Assembly: GCA_002733805.1 (NCBI GenBank)
Contig: NVXG01000037.1
Coordinates: 1 to 64,000 of the forward strand
Length of the DNA: 64,000 nt
Direction of reading: 5' to 3'
Source: Robiginitomaculum sp.
Lineage (GTDB): Bacteria > Pseudomonadota > Alphaproteobacteria > Caulobacterales > Maricaulaceae
Shown here: piece after piece, positions 39,700 to 49,346 of the stretch
How positions within the stretch are numbered: position 1 is the first letter of the stretch
Layout of the letters: each line of letters begins with the position of its first letter
Program-made: the position numbers and the translations under genes
Notes under the pieces: generated by a model
What the model saw: only the letters and a program-made list of their open reading frames with translations
What the model was told of the DNA's origin: nothing
The model's database searches: none

Positions 39700-41093
39700 G
39701 TCGATTTGGCCGATTTGGGCTGCATTTGTTTGGATAGCTTTGCCGTCATGTCGGCTTGGCGCACCCAGAGCAATGCCAATGCGCCGGAAATCATATTGGC
39801 CAAAGCCAACACCATGATGATCCCCAATATACCAAAATAATGACCGCCAACCCACACACCGACTCCGATCAGGATAAAGGAACGACCAAAGGTCATGATC
39901 AGACCGGGCAATGGGCGGCCCAAAGCGTTAAACCCAGCAGCGGCGGTAATCACAATGCCATAGCCCATGGCCGTCAACGGTACGATCGAAAGGTGCAAGC
40001 GGATTACATATTGTACGTCCGGGTCATCCGAAAACAGATGTGCCACAAAGCCGCTCAAGAAAAACAGGGTGATGCCGGTACCCGTTGCCCAGATGGTCGA
40101 AACCATGAACGAAACGCGAAAGGCTTCACGGACCCGTAAAATTAGCCCCGCCCCGCCATTTTGCCCGGTAATCGGACCAATCGAGGCCGAAAGCGCCAGT
40201 AACGGAATGGCAAACAAAAACTCAATACGGCCCGCCACGCCAATGCCGGCAACGGCGGCACTGCCATAGGTGGCAAAGGCTGCGGTCACGATGAATATAG
40301 TAATCGGGTTGGCGATATTGGTGGCAGTAGCAGGCAAGCCAACCTTGAGCACTTCGCGCCAGGAATGGAGTAATTCTTCCCAGGGTGGGAGCTTTAAGAC
40401 AATCAACCGCTCGCGATGTACCATGTACCAACCCATCACCACAATGGCCAAAACATTAGACAGAACCGTTGCAAGGGCCGCACCGGCTACTTCCATTCTG
40501 GGAAACGGTCCAATTCCAAAAATCAAGAACGGATCGAGGATCAGGTTAATCACTGCGCCAGCCACCATGGTCATGCCGGCCACGCGGGCATCGCCCAACG
40601 CGCGCAAGATATTGCCCGCCACCATCGGGCCGACGATAAAGGCCGATCCAATGAAGGAAATTCGCAAATACGAGCGAATGTCCGGCATCAATTCATCCGA
40701 TGCACCGGCCAAACGGACAATTTGCTCAAAGCTAAAATATCCAATGGTGGCAAAGGCTGCAACGATTAGAAAGGCCAGCAAAACCGAATCCGTGGTTTGA
40801 CGGCTTAACCGCTTATGATCGCCTTCCCCCGCCGCACGCGAAACCACCGATGAGGCCCCCGAGCCCAGCCCAACCGAGAGGCTTTGCAACACAAACAATA
40901 AGGGTACGCAAAACGACACGGCGGCCAATGGCGTGGTGCCAAGGCGCGAAACATAAAATGTGTCGATCACTGAGGCCGACATCACGGCAAAAATACCGAT
41001 CGACATGGGGATGCCCAGTCGTAACAAATGACTCAATACCGGACCTTCGGTTAACTTGGGTCTGGATTTCTTTTTGGATGTTTTGGTTTTCAT
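39696..41093 (-). CDS. MATE-family efflux transporter
   Basis: 465 residues from MKTKTSKKKSRPK, with twelve predicted membrane helices in two repeats. The motifs LLRLGIPMSIGIFAVMSASVIDTFYVSRLG and a second-half VGLPATATNIANPITIFI are typical of MATE transporters, which export drugs or metabolites using Na+ or H+ gradients. The stop codons of this gene and the methyltransferase overlap by two bases. Confidence 0.9.
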   Translation of the reverse strand: MKTKTSKKKSRPKLTEGPVLSHLLRLGIPMSIGIFAVMSASVIDTFYVSRLGTTPLAAVSFCVPLLFVLQSLSVGLGSGASSVVSRAAGEGDHKRLSRQTTDSVLLAFLIVAAFATIGYFSFEQIVRLAGASDELMPDIRSYLRISFIGSAFIVGPMVAGNILRALGDARVAGMTMVAGAVINLILDPFLIFGIGPFPRMEVAGAALATVLSNVLAIVVMGWYMVHRERLIVLKLPPWEELLHSWREVLKVGLPATATNIANPITIFIVTAAFATYGSAAVAGIGVAGRIEFLFAIPLLALSASIGPITGQNGGAGLILRVREAFRVSFMVSTIWATGTGITLFFLSGFVAHLFSDDPDVQYVIRLHLSIVPLTAMGYGIVITAAAGFNALGRPLPGLIMTFGRSFILIGVGVWVGGHYFGILGIIMVLALANMISGALALLWVRQADMTAKLSKQMQPKSAKST

Positions 41094-41206
41094 TGAACGG
41101 GCGATACGGAAATCCGTGGGCAAAGGCAAGAAACATTCGCAACAGCCAACTATACATTTCCGTTAGGACGGATCACAGATCGTTGATCGACGGGGTTTTC
41201 CTTGGC

Positions 41207-42679
41207 TCAATCGCCGCGAAATTGCTGCAACATTGCCGGTATCGCGCCGGGTAGATCTTCGGCAATCAAACCTGCACCCAATTGGCGGCCTAACTCGCCA
41301 TGCAGCCACACAGCGGCGCATAACGCATCAAACCCACCCTGCCCCTGCGCCATCAAGCCCGCCACCATTCCGGCCAATACATCGCCGGTTCCCAGAGTTG
41401 CCAACCACGAGCTGGTATGGGTGTTGACCACAACCCGGCCGTCCGCATCCGCCATGACGCTATCGGCTCCTTTTAGCAAAACCGTGCATCCGGCCCGTTG
41501 TGCAGCGGCCTTTACCCGGCTGATCTTGTTGCCGGTCTTGGTCGTCAGGTCCGCAAATAGCCGACGAAACTCACCCTCATGGGGCAATAACACGGTCTTG
41601 GCATGACAAGCCTCCAGTAAATCCTGCGGGTGTTCCGCAAAGCTGGTCAGCGCATCTGCATCCAGAACCGTGGCCGTGCCAGTTTGCAGCAGGTCAAGAA
41701 CCTGCCGCTTCATGGCCTCGCCCACGCCGCCAGCCGGGCCCAGAAGGACGCAATCCGGCGTTTGGGAGCGCATAACCTCTGCAATCGGTTCGCCTTGTTG
41801 GCGCACGGACAATACAATACTAGTCTCGTGGTTGGCACAAACCTGCATGGCATCTTCCGTGCCGCACAATGTGACCCAGCCCGCGCCGATCCGAAGGCCA
41901 GCCCGTGCAGCCAGTCGCGCCGCGCCGCTCTGCAAAGGGCCGCCACAATCCACCAGCAACCGCCCGCGATTGTGTTTGTGCGATAACATATCTGGGATCA
42001 CCGGGATTTGAGGCCACAAAGAGGGGTGGTTTTGCACGGCAATGGGTTCAACTTGGTCAATTGTTCCGGCCGGAAACCCGATATCAATCACCACAATTTC
42101 ACCGCACTGGCTGCGAGCCGGTTCTAATACATGGGCCAGTTTCAAAACTTCGAACGTGATGGTCATGGCTGCAATAATGGATGGCGTGCCGGGTTGGGCC
42201 CGATCACCGTTGATGCCTGACGGCAAATCCGCAGCAATTACAGGTGCCGGATGGGCATTGACCTGTTCAATCAGCACAGCGGGCCTTGCGATAATCGGGC
42301 GATCCAGACCCGCGCCAAACATACAATCAATAATGATTTCGCAATCGGTCGGGATGGTTTTAACTTCGCGCTGAACGCCAGCCGGCAATCTGGCTTCCAT
42401 CTGCGCTGCAACCGTATTAGGATTTGGCGGTGAGAGGCTTAGTAGGCTGACCGCGCATCCTTGTTCAAACAAGTATTTCGCAACTACATAACCATCGCCG
42501 CCATTTGCGCCTGGGCCGCAAACAATACAGGCGTTTTTGGGTGCGAACCGCGCCATAATGATCCGGCCCATCCCGTTTCCGGCATTTTCCATCAATTGAA
42601 AGCCGCAAACCCCGGCGTCCTCGGCCACTTGATCGAGCGCGTAACAATCAATGGTGCGATATATTTTGGTAGTTTTCAT
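41207..42679 (-). CDS. nnr: Bifunctional NAD(P)HX epimerase/dehydratase
   Basis: 490-residue repair enzyme for hydrated NADH and NADPH. The N-terminal YjeF_N epimerase domain (~1-210) has MENAGNGMGRIIM and CGPGANGGDGYVVAKYL. The C-terminal ADP-dependent dehydratase domain (~220-490) has VLLPHEGEFRRLF and the nucleotide motif TLGTGDVLAGMVAG. Start chosen at MKTTKIYRTIDC, the second Met cluster. It diverges from glnB. Confidence 0.94.
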   Translation of the reverse strand: MKTTKIYRTIDCYALDQVAEDAGVCGFQLMENAGNGMGRIIMARFAPKNACIVCGPGANGGDGYVVAKYLFEQGCAVSLLSLSPPNPNTVAAQMEARLPAGVQREVKTIPTDCEIIIDCMFGAGLDRPIIARPAVLIEQVNAHPAPVIAADLPSGINGDRAQPGTPSIIAAMTITFEVLKLAHVLEPARSQCGEIVVIDIGFPAGTIDQVEPIAVQNHPSLWPQIPVIPDMLSHKHNRGRLLVDCGGPLQSGAARLAARAGLRIGAGWVTLCGTEDAMQVCANHETSIVLSVRQQGEPIAEVMRSQTPDCVLLGPAGGVGEAMKRQVLDLLQTGTATVLDADALTSFAEHPQDLLEACHAKTVLLPHEGEFRRLFADLTTKTGNKISRVKAAAQRAGCTVLLKGADSVMADADGRVVVNTHTSSWLATLGTGDVLAGMVAGLMAQGQGGFDALCAAVWLHGELGRQLGAGLIAEDLPGAIPAMLQQFRGD

Positions 42680-42799
42680 TGCATTGCCCATTGTTTGCAC
42701 ATTTCATGTATATAAACTATGCATATCAAACGATATTTGTAGTTTCTTGCGGTTTTGGTTCCATTTTGGCAGAGATATGACAAAAGTTCGAACCAATAA

Positions 42800-43171
<372 letters not shown>

Positions 43172-43210
43172 AAATTGTTTATAATCAACTGTAATTCAAG
43201 GTTTATTCCA

Positions 43211-44614
43211 ATGTCAAAAAACATAATGAAAATTCTGAAAGATCAGGATATTGGCTATGTCGATCTTCGGTTCACCGACCCAAGAGGCAAAATGCACCAT
43301 GTCACCATGGATGCCAGCATGGTCGATGACGATTTCTTCGAAGACGGTGTCATGTTTGACGGCTCGTCTATTGCCGGCTGGAAGGCAATTAATGATTCTG
43401 ACATGGTGTTGATGCCCGATACGTCGACGGCCAAGATTGATCCATTTTACCAGTCACAAACATTGACATTGTTCTGCGACATTCTGGAGCCAGGAACCCT
43501 TGCTCCGTATGGCCGAGATCCAAGATCGACGGCCAAACGGGCCGAAAATTACCTAAAAGCCTCTGGTATCGGCGACACTGCTTATTTCGGTCCAGAAGCA
43601 GAGTTTTTCATCTTTGATGATGTGCGCTGGTCAACCAGTACCGAAAAAACCGGATATTTCGTTGATTCTGCCGAATTGCCAGCCAATTCAGGAACCCAGT
43701 TTGAATTTGGCAATATGGGGCATCGCCCCGGTTCCGGCGGAGGTTATTTCCCGGTGCCACCGGTAGATTCCGGCCAAGACATTCGCACCGAAATGCTGAA
43801 TGTAATGACAGAATTGGGCTTAGCCCCAGAAAAGCACCACCACGAAGTCGCCCCGGCCCAGCATGAATTAGGCATGAAATTTTCAACTCTGGTTGAAATG
43901 GCCGATCATTTGCAGCTCTACAAATATGTAGTGCACAATGTAGCGTCGGCCTATGGCAAGTCGGCTACCTTTATGCCGAAACCTTGCGTCGGTGAAAATG
44001 GCTCCGGCATGCATGTGCATCAGTCGATCTGGAAAGAAGGCAAGCCATTGTTTGCAGGCAATCGCTATGCTGATCTGTCAGAAAGCTGCTTGCATTATAT
44101 AGGCGGGATCATCAAACACGCCCGGGCTATCAACGCGTTTGCCAATGCCACGACCAATTCATACAAACGGTTGGTGCCGGGTTTTGAAGCGCCTGTTTTG
44201 CTGGCTTATTCGGCGCGGAACCGTTCGGCTTCGGTCCGAATCCCCTATTCGCCCTCGGCCAACGGCAAACGGTTGGAAGTTCGCTTTCCCGATGCCTCGG
44301 GCAATCCATACCTGACCTTTACTGCTTTGCTGATGGCTGGGCTGGATGGGATCGCCAATAAAATCAATCCGGGCGATGCCATGGACAAGGATTTGTACGA
44401 CCTACCACCTGAAGAGCTAAGCGACATCCCGACGGTTTGCTCAAACCTGCGCGAAGCATTGGGTGCATTGGCCGATGATCAGGCATTTTTGCTGCGTGGT
44501 GACGTGATGAGTCAGGATCAGATCAACGCCTATATCGAGTTAAAAATGGAAGAAGTCGTGCGTTTTGAAATGCACCCGCATCCGGTTGAATTCGATATGT
44601 ATTACTCGGCCTGA
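43211..44614 (+). CDS. glnA: Glutamine synthetase type I
   Basis: Makes glutamine from glutamate, ammonia and ATP. 467 residues from the ATG at 43211, preceded by AAGG. Motifs include [32 protein letters not shown] and the C-terminal adenylylation loop [10 protein letters not shown] with its Tyr, so activity is probably controlled by GlnE. Cotranscription with glnB is likely and a strong terminator follows. Confidence 0.97.
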   Translation: MSKNIMKILKDQDIGYVDLRFTDPRGKMHHVTMDASMVDDDFFEDGVMFDGSSIAGWKAINDSDMVLMPDTSTAKIDPFYQSQTLTLFCDILEPGTLAPYGRDPRSTAKRAENYLKASGIGDTAYFGPEAEFFIFDDVRWSTSTEKTGYFVDSAELPANSGTQFEFGNMGHRPGSGGGYFPVPPVDSGQDIRTEMLNVMTELGLAPEKHHHEVAPAQHELGMKFSTLVEMADHLQLYKYVVHNVASAYGKSATFMPKPCVGENGSGMHVHQSIWKEGKPLFAGNRYADLSESCLHYIGGIIKHARAINAFANATTNSYKRLVPGFEAPVLLAYSARNRSASVRIPYSPSANGKRLEVRFPDASGNPYLTFTALLMAGLDGIANKINPGDAMDKDLYDLPPEELSDIPTVCSNLREALGALADDQAFLLRGDVMSQDQINAYIELKMEEVVRFEMHPHPVEFDMYYSA

Positions 44615-44644
44615 TCTCGCTTTTTCACCATAATTAAAGAAAAT

Positions 44645-44674
44645 AAAAGCCGGGGGCGACTCCGGCTTTTTTTT
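44645..44674 (+). terminator. Intrinsic terminator after glnA
   Basis: Stem AAAGCCGG/CCGGCTTT, 8-base loop and a run of eight T, 31 bases beyond the glnA stop. Confidence 0.92.
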
Positions 44675-44789
44675 CGTGCACAAACTGGCCGTTAGGGAAT
44701 CGACGTCAGGCTTTTTCCGTTCTACAAGATGTCCTCCTCCGGTTTGCGGCTTGAGTAATCCGCAACACAGCTATGATGGTTTGGTGTTT

Positions 44790-47700
44790 ATGCGTAAAAT
44801 CCTGTTGTTGAGTGTTGCATTACCGGTTGTGGGCTTGGCCTGCCCAGCTCTGGCCCAAGTGTCCATTGATGATGACCAGACAGCCCCGATTGATACGGGT
44901 AGTATCAGCGCCCCCGGAGCAGGCGACATTATTGTTTCAAGTGCGGGAACGGTCCTGATCAATCAGGGTGAAGCTGCGATCACCGTCAACTCTGACAATT
45001 CAGTGACCAATCAAGGCACAATCGGCGCAACCGATGCCGATAACACAACTGGCATTCTGATCACTGGCGTAGCAACTGGGACCATACGAAACTCTGGCGC
45101 GATCACATTGGACGAGACCTTTGTTGGAACTGATGATGATTCCGATGGCGATTTTGATACGCCTTTGGCCCAAGGCACCGGCCGAACCGGCATTTTAGTT
45201 GAAGGCAGCGCAGTCTTTACCGGCGATATTACCAATGACACGGCAGGCCGCATTGCCATGGGTGGCAATAACTCGGTTGGTATACAAATTGCGGGGGTCA
45301 TGAACGGTAACATCATCAACACCGGTTCGATCTCGACAGTTGGCGCTCAATCACATGCAATTGAAATTTCCGGGACGCTGAATGGCGATTTAACCACTGC
45401 TGGCCGAATTGGCGTACAGGGTGAAGGCGCGGACGGTATTCGTGTTACCGGCACGGTCAACGGTGCGGTCAATAATTTGGCAACGGTTACTTCGACCGGG
45501 TTTCGCACGGTAACCCGTCAAGAAACCGAAGCACGCGCTCTGCTCGATGCAGATGATTTACTGGTTGGTGGTTCGCCCATGGCAATCGGAGCCAATGTAA
45601 CTGGTGGTATCGTCAATGATCTGGTTCTTGATGCAAATAACATCCCGACACGTGGTGCCTTGCGTTCTGACGGTTCGGCACCTGCCCTGTTGGTGGCGGC
45701 CTCGCTGGATGGCGTTGATAATGGCGATGTAACCATTGGCGCGGTTGGCCTGGCAGCTGATGACGAAAATTTTGGTCTTATCAATCGAGGCACAATAACC
45801 GCAAACGGCGTGAATGACGGATTTTCCGCAACTGGTATTCGAGTTGAAGGCACCGACATTAATGGCACCATGCGAACCACCACAATTGCGGGTGGCATTT
45901 TGAATACCGGAACCATCGATGTAACCGCATTTGAAGGCAATACGACGGGCCTCTCGATTGGTAATGGTGCCAATGCTGCCTTGGTTGCTTTGCAAAGCGG
46001 TGCCATTCGCGCGACTACGATCTCACAGTTTGGGCTACGTGCTGTCGGTGTGGTCATCGAGGCTGGCGCAAATGTGAATGAAATCCGGGTAAATTCCCTA
46101 ATTCAGACAAACTATACTGGCACGGGTGTTGGTGGCTTTGCCGCAGGTATTGTTGATGAAAGCGGTACGGTTGATCTATTGTTGAACAACGGTCAGATCC
46201 TCACCACTTTTAATGAAATATTTCCAATCGGAACCGAGGCTGACCCAACCGACACCACCAGACGCAAAGTCGCAGTTGATTTAAGTGCCAATAACAGCGG
46301 CGCTACTTTACACCAGGTGCAAGCCGTTGATTCTGATCCTGATGATAGTATCGACCCGTTGGTGCCCGAAATTGACGGCGACATCCTGTTTGGGGCCGGC
46401 GCCGATACCCTTGAACTGGCCGGAGGCACCATTACTGGCGATGTGCTTTTTGGCCAAGGTGCGGACAGCTTAATAGTTGATAACGGCGCTTCATTAACCG
46501 GTGCTATTTTTGACTCCGATGGCCAGCTGTTCATTGATGTGCGCGATGGTTTGTTGGCGTTGGGCGCAGATACAGCGCTGACCCTGACGACGGCCCATTT
46601 TGGCCCCGCTGCCCGCTTGCAATTGTTTATTGAACCTAATGCTGGTGGTGGATTGCAAAGTGCAACCTTCAATGCTTCTGGTGCTGTAACCTTTGATGCC
46701 GGATCGCGGATTGCCCCGGCATTGTCCGGATTAATTGGCGATGGCGGTTCGTTTGACCTGATATCAGCCAATACATTTAATTTTGCTGAGTCTTTCTCGG
46801 CCATGCTGGATGCAGAATCTTTGCCGTTTTTGTATAATGTCGGCCTGACACAGAATACAGGAAGCGGCAATCTGGTGGTCACGTTAAGCCGCAGGTCTGC
46901 CAGTGATCTGGGTATGAACGTCAATCAAGCAGCCGTTTACGACGCTTGGTTTGCAGCGCTCTCCACCAGCTCTGATGATTCGGTTACCAGCGGCTTTGCT
47001 GGCCTGACTTCGGCGAACGATTTCTTTGGAGCCTATAATCAGATATTGCCCGAGTTTGGCGCAGCTGCCTTGCAATTCACCTTGGCCAATACCGATGGTA
47101 CAACCGGCGCGATTGGCAACCGTCTGGATGCCATTCGCAGGGGTTATGGCCCCAATGGTGGGATTTGGTTGCAGGAAATCGGCTATTATATGGACCGTAA
47201 CAGTACGTCCTTATCCCAGCCCTATACCGGTTATGGTCTTGGATTAGCGGTCGGGTATGACATTCCATTTGCCGGGTTTGATGCGGTTGGCATTTCACTA
47301 AGTGGGTTTTCAAACCAAATTACCCAATCCGAAGGTTTTGACACCCCATTGTCTTCGGTTTCCGTGCAATTGGGTGGATATATGGGTCGCAAATTTGGCG
47401 GGTTTGATTTCATCACACACTCGGCAATCGGGTATGATAGTTTTGATTCAGAACGTAATTTGAAATTTGGCGGTGTTGATCGCACAGCAGTTGGTGACTG
47501 GAATGCCTATCACTTGGCCAGCACAACGCGTCTGTCCAGAGACATTGCCGTTGGTAAATGGCGATTCAGCCCGAGTGTTTCGCTCGACTTTTTGCGGTTG
47601 GTTGAACAAAGCTACACAGAGGCCGGTGGCGGCGTTGGTGTAGATTTAAGCGTGAATTCCAGAACCTCTGAAACCATCTCGGCGACTGCGGCCATGACCT

Positions 47701-47984
47701 TGGGTCGACGCTTTGGTACGGATCGTAGTTGGTGGGCACCGCTCCTTCGGGTTGGCGTTCGCAATGACATCAAGGGTGACTCTTCTGTCACCACCGCCCG
47801 GTTTTCCGGGTTCAATACTGAATTTAACCTAACCCCTGAAACATTGCCTGATACGGCGATATTGCTTGGCTTCTCTATGACTGCCGGAAGTCGATACACT
47901 TCATTTGGCTTTGATTTTGATACGGATGTCCGCGATGGCTTTATACGTCATACCGGTAAGGTTGTGATTCGCTTCATCTTTTAG
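44790..47984 (+). CDS. Autotransporter with repetitive passenger
   Basis: 1064 residues from the ATG at 44790; a longer frame would start inside the glnA terminator. Signal peptide MRKILLLSVALPVVGLACPALAQ. The passenger (~25-770) is Gly/Thr/Asn/Ile-rich with many beta-helix-type repeats such as NQGTIGA, IRNSGAITL, NTGSIST and NRGTITA. Residues ~775-1064 form an autotransporter beta-barrel ending in the hallmark aromatic residue (VVIRFIF). It is probably a surface adhesin or a surface-layer-like protein. No protease motif was seen. Confidence 0.88.
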   Translation: MRKILLLSVALPVVGLACPALAQVSIDDDQTAPIDTGSISAPGAGDIIVSSAGTVLINQGEAAITVNSDNSVTNQGTIGATDADNTTGILITGVATGTIRNSGAITLDETFVGTDDDSDGDFDTPLAQGTGRTGILVEGSAVFTGDITNDTAGRIAMGGNNSVGIQIAGVMNGNIINTGSISTVGAQSHAIEISGTLNGDLTTAGRIGVQGEGADGIRVTGTVNGAVNNLATVTSTGFRTVTRQETEARALLDADDLLVGGSPMAIGANVTGGIVNDLVLDANNIPTRGALRSDGSAPALLVAASLDGVDNGDVTIGAVGLAADDENFGLINRGTITANGVNDGFSATGIRVEGTDINGTMRTTTIAGGILNTGTIDVTAFEGNTTGLSIGNGANAALVALQSGAIRATTISQFGLRAVGVVIEAGANVNEIRVNSLIQTNYTGTGVGGFAAGIVDESGTVDLLLNNGQILTTFNEIFPIGTEADPTDTTRRKVAVDLSANNSGATLHQVQAVDSDPDDSIDPLVPEIDGDILFGAGADTLELAGGTITGDVLFGQGADSLIVDNGASLTGAIFDSDGQLFIDVRDGLLALGADTALTLTTAHFGPAARLQLFIEPNAGGGLQSATFNASGAVTFDAGSRIAPALSGLIGDGGSFDLISANTFNFAESFSAMLDAESLPFLYNVGLTQNTGSGNLVVTLSRRSASDLGMNVNQAAVYDAWFAALSTSSDDSVTSGFAGLTSANDFFGAYNQILPEFGAAALQFTLANTDGTTGAIGNRLDAIRRGYGPNGGIWLQEIGYYMDRNSTSLSQPYTGYGLGLAVGYDIPFAGFDAVGISLSGFSNQITQSEGFDTPLSSVSVQLGGYMGRKFGGFDFITHSAIGYDSFDSERNLKFGGVDRTAVGDWNAYHLASTTRLSRDIAVGKWRFSPSVSLDFLRLVEQSYTEAGGGVGVDLSVNSRTSETISATAAMTLGRRFGTDRSWWAPLLRVGVRNDIKGDSSVTTARFSGFNTEFNLTPETLPDTAILLGFSMTAGSRYTSFGFDFDTDVRDGFIRHTGKVVIRFIF

Positions 47985-48250
47985 GCCTTAACGAAACTTC
48001 ATATACTTTTGAAAAATTTAGATAACTGCATGTAATAATGGATATTATTATTGCGGAATTGTATCTTGACTATGAACACAACCTATAGTCGTATATATCT
48101 GCGTACACACCTGACGCATTCCCATACGAACAGACAACCCCGTGTCCTGTTCAAACGGGCACCTTTCAAGGGCCGGTATTCCCCCGAATACCGGCCCTTG
48201 TTTTTGGTCTATACTGTAGTTCAAATTTCGAATCACATCGGGTTTTCAAA
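47985..48250. other. Intergenic region with possible small RNA
   Basis: 266 bases, AT-rich in the first half. A TTGACT hexamer lies near 48066, and a very strong terminator hairpin lies at 48168-48207. Either the terminator serves the autotransporter, though 180 bases downstream, or a short transcript starts in between. No protein-coding features are seen. Confidence 0.35.
48168..48207 (+). terminator. Strong intrinsic terminator
   Basis: Perfect 14-bp stem AAGGGCCGGTATTC/GAATACCGGCCCTT with loop CCCC, followed by G and TTTTT. Confidence 0.93.
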
Positions 48251-49321
48251 ATGAAGAATTTGCATTGGCTATGCTTGCCCTTAATTGCCGCGAGCTTGAT
48301 GGGTTGCCAGACTCTTTCTGAGGGTACCGCCAACACATCTGGCTCGCCCCTGCAATCCATGCATTTGCGCCAAGACCCCATTGTGATCCTAGTGCATGGC
48401 GGTGCTGGCTCAGCCCGACCCAGCGGCTTGCCAGAGGAGGAAGAAGCCGCCTATCGCACAGCTTTGTCTGGTGCATTGGCAAAAGGTTATGCCGTTCTGG
48501 CAAAAGGAGGCAGCGCCTTGGATGCGGTGCAGGCTGCCATTGTCTTGATGGAGGATAATGCTCTCTTTAATGCCGGACGCGGGGCGGTGCTGACCGCCAA
48601 ACAAGAAGTGGAACTGGATTCCTCGATCATGGATGGCCGCAATAAAAATGCAGGGGCCGTGGCCGGTGTTCGTACCATCAAAAATCCGGTGTTGGCGGCG
48701 CGTGCCGTATTGGACCATAGCCCGCATGTGATGCTGGCCGGCGATGGCGCCGATCAATTTGCACGGGAACAAGGCTTGGAAACCGCCAATGCCGACTGGT
48801 TTGTCACCGAAAAACGCCGCAGGCAATTGCAACGGGTTCAAGATGCGGAGCGGAACAAGACGATGTCCGCCCTGCCCGCCTCGGTGCATTTCGGAACCGT
48901 AGGTGCCGTGGCATTGGATCGCGCTGGGCATTTGGCAGCAGCGACCTCCACGGGCGGAATGACCAACAAAAAATGGGGCCGGATTGGGGATTCACCGATC
49001 ATCGGGGCCGGAACCTATGCTGATGACCAATCTTGTGCGGTGTCAGCGACGGGCTGGGGCGAGTATTTTATTCGAGCAACGGTAGCTAGGGACATTTGCG
49101 CCCGCATGCAATGGACCGGAGCCGATGTACAAACCGCTACGGATCAGGAAATACTGGAAATCACCCGCATGGGAGCCAGCGGCGGGGTTTTGGCCTTGGC
49201 ACCTGACGGTAATTTTGCCTTTTCTTTTTCGACCGATGTAATGTTTCGCGGCGTTCGAACTGAAATTGGTGAGGAAGTAGCAATCTTTGGCGATCAAGGT
49301 AGTCGGCAACTTCAGAACTGA
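48251..49321 (+). CDS. Exported isoaspartyl peptidase / L-asparaginase (Ntn type)
   Basis: 356 residues. The lipoprotein signal MKNLHWLCLPLIAASLMGC is followed by the plant-type asparaginase fold: VHGGAGSARPSG near the start and the autoprocessing site FGTVGAVALD, whose Thr becomes the N-terminal nucleophile after self-cleavage. ATSTGGMTNKKWGRIGDSPIIGAG follows as in the family. It hydrolyses isoaspartyl dipeptides and asparagine, here in the periplasm. It starts 44 bases after the strong terminator. Confidence 0.92.
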   Translation: MKNLHWLCLPLIAASLMGCQTLSEGTANTSGSPLQSMHLRQDPIVILVHGGAGSARPSGLPEEEEAAYRTALSGALAKGYAVLAKGGSALDAVQAAIVLMEDNALFNAGRGAVLTAKQEVELDSSIMDGRNKNAGAVAGVRTIKNPVLAARAVLDHSPHVMLAGDGADQFAREQGLETANADWFVTEKRRRQLQRVQDAERNKTMSALPASVHFGTVGAVALDRAGHLAAATSTGGMTNKKWGRIGDSPIIGAGTYADDQSCAVSATGWGEYFIRATVARDICARMQWTGADVQTATDQEILEITRMGASGGVLALAPDGNFAFSFSTDVMFRGVRTEIGEEVAIFGDQGSRQLQN

Positions 49322-49346
49322 AGTCGCAAATTCGGAATGTAACAAT

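Noticed and set aside
45518-46057. Long antisense frames inside the autotransporter
   Set aside because: They mirror the repetitive, biased codon use of the passenger and have no start signals.
48051-48254. Rightward 67-codon frame through the terminator hairpin
   Set aside because: It reads through a 14-bp terminator stem and overlaps the next gene's start; not a credible gene.
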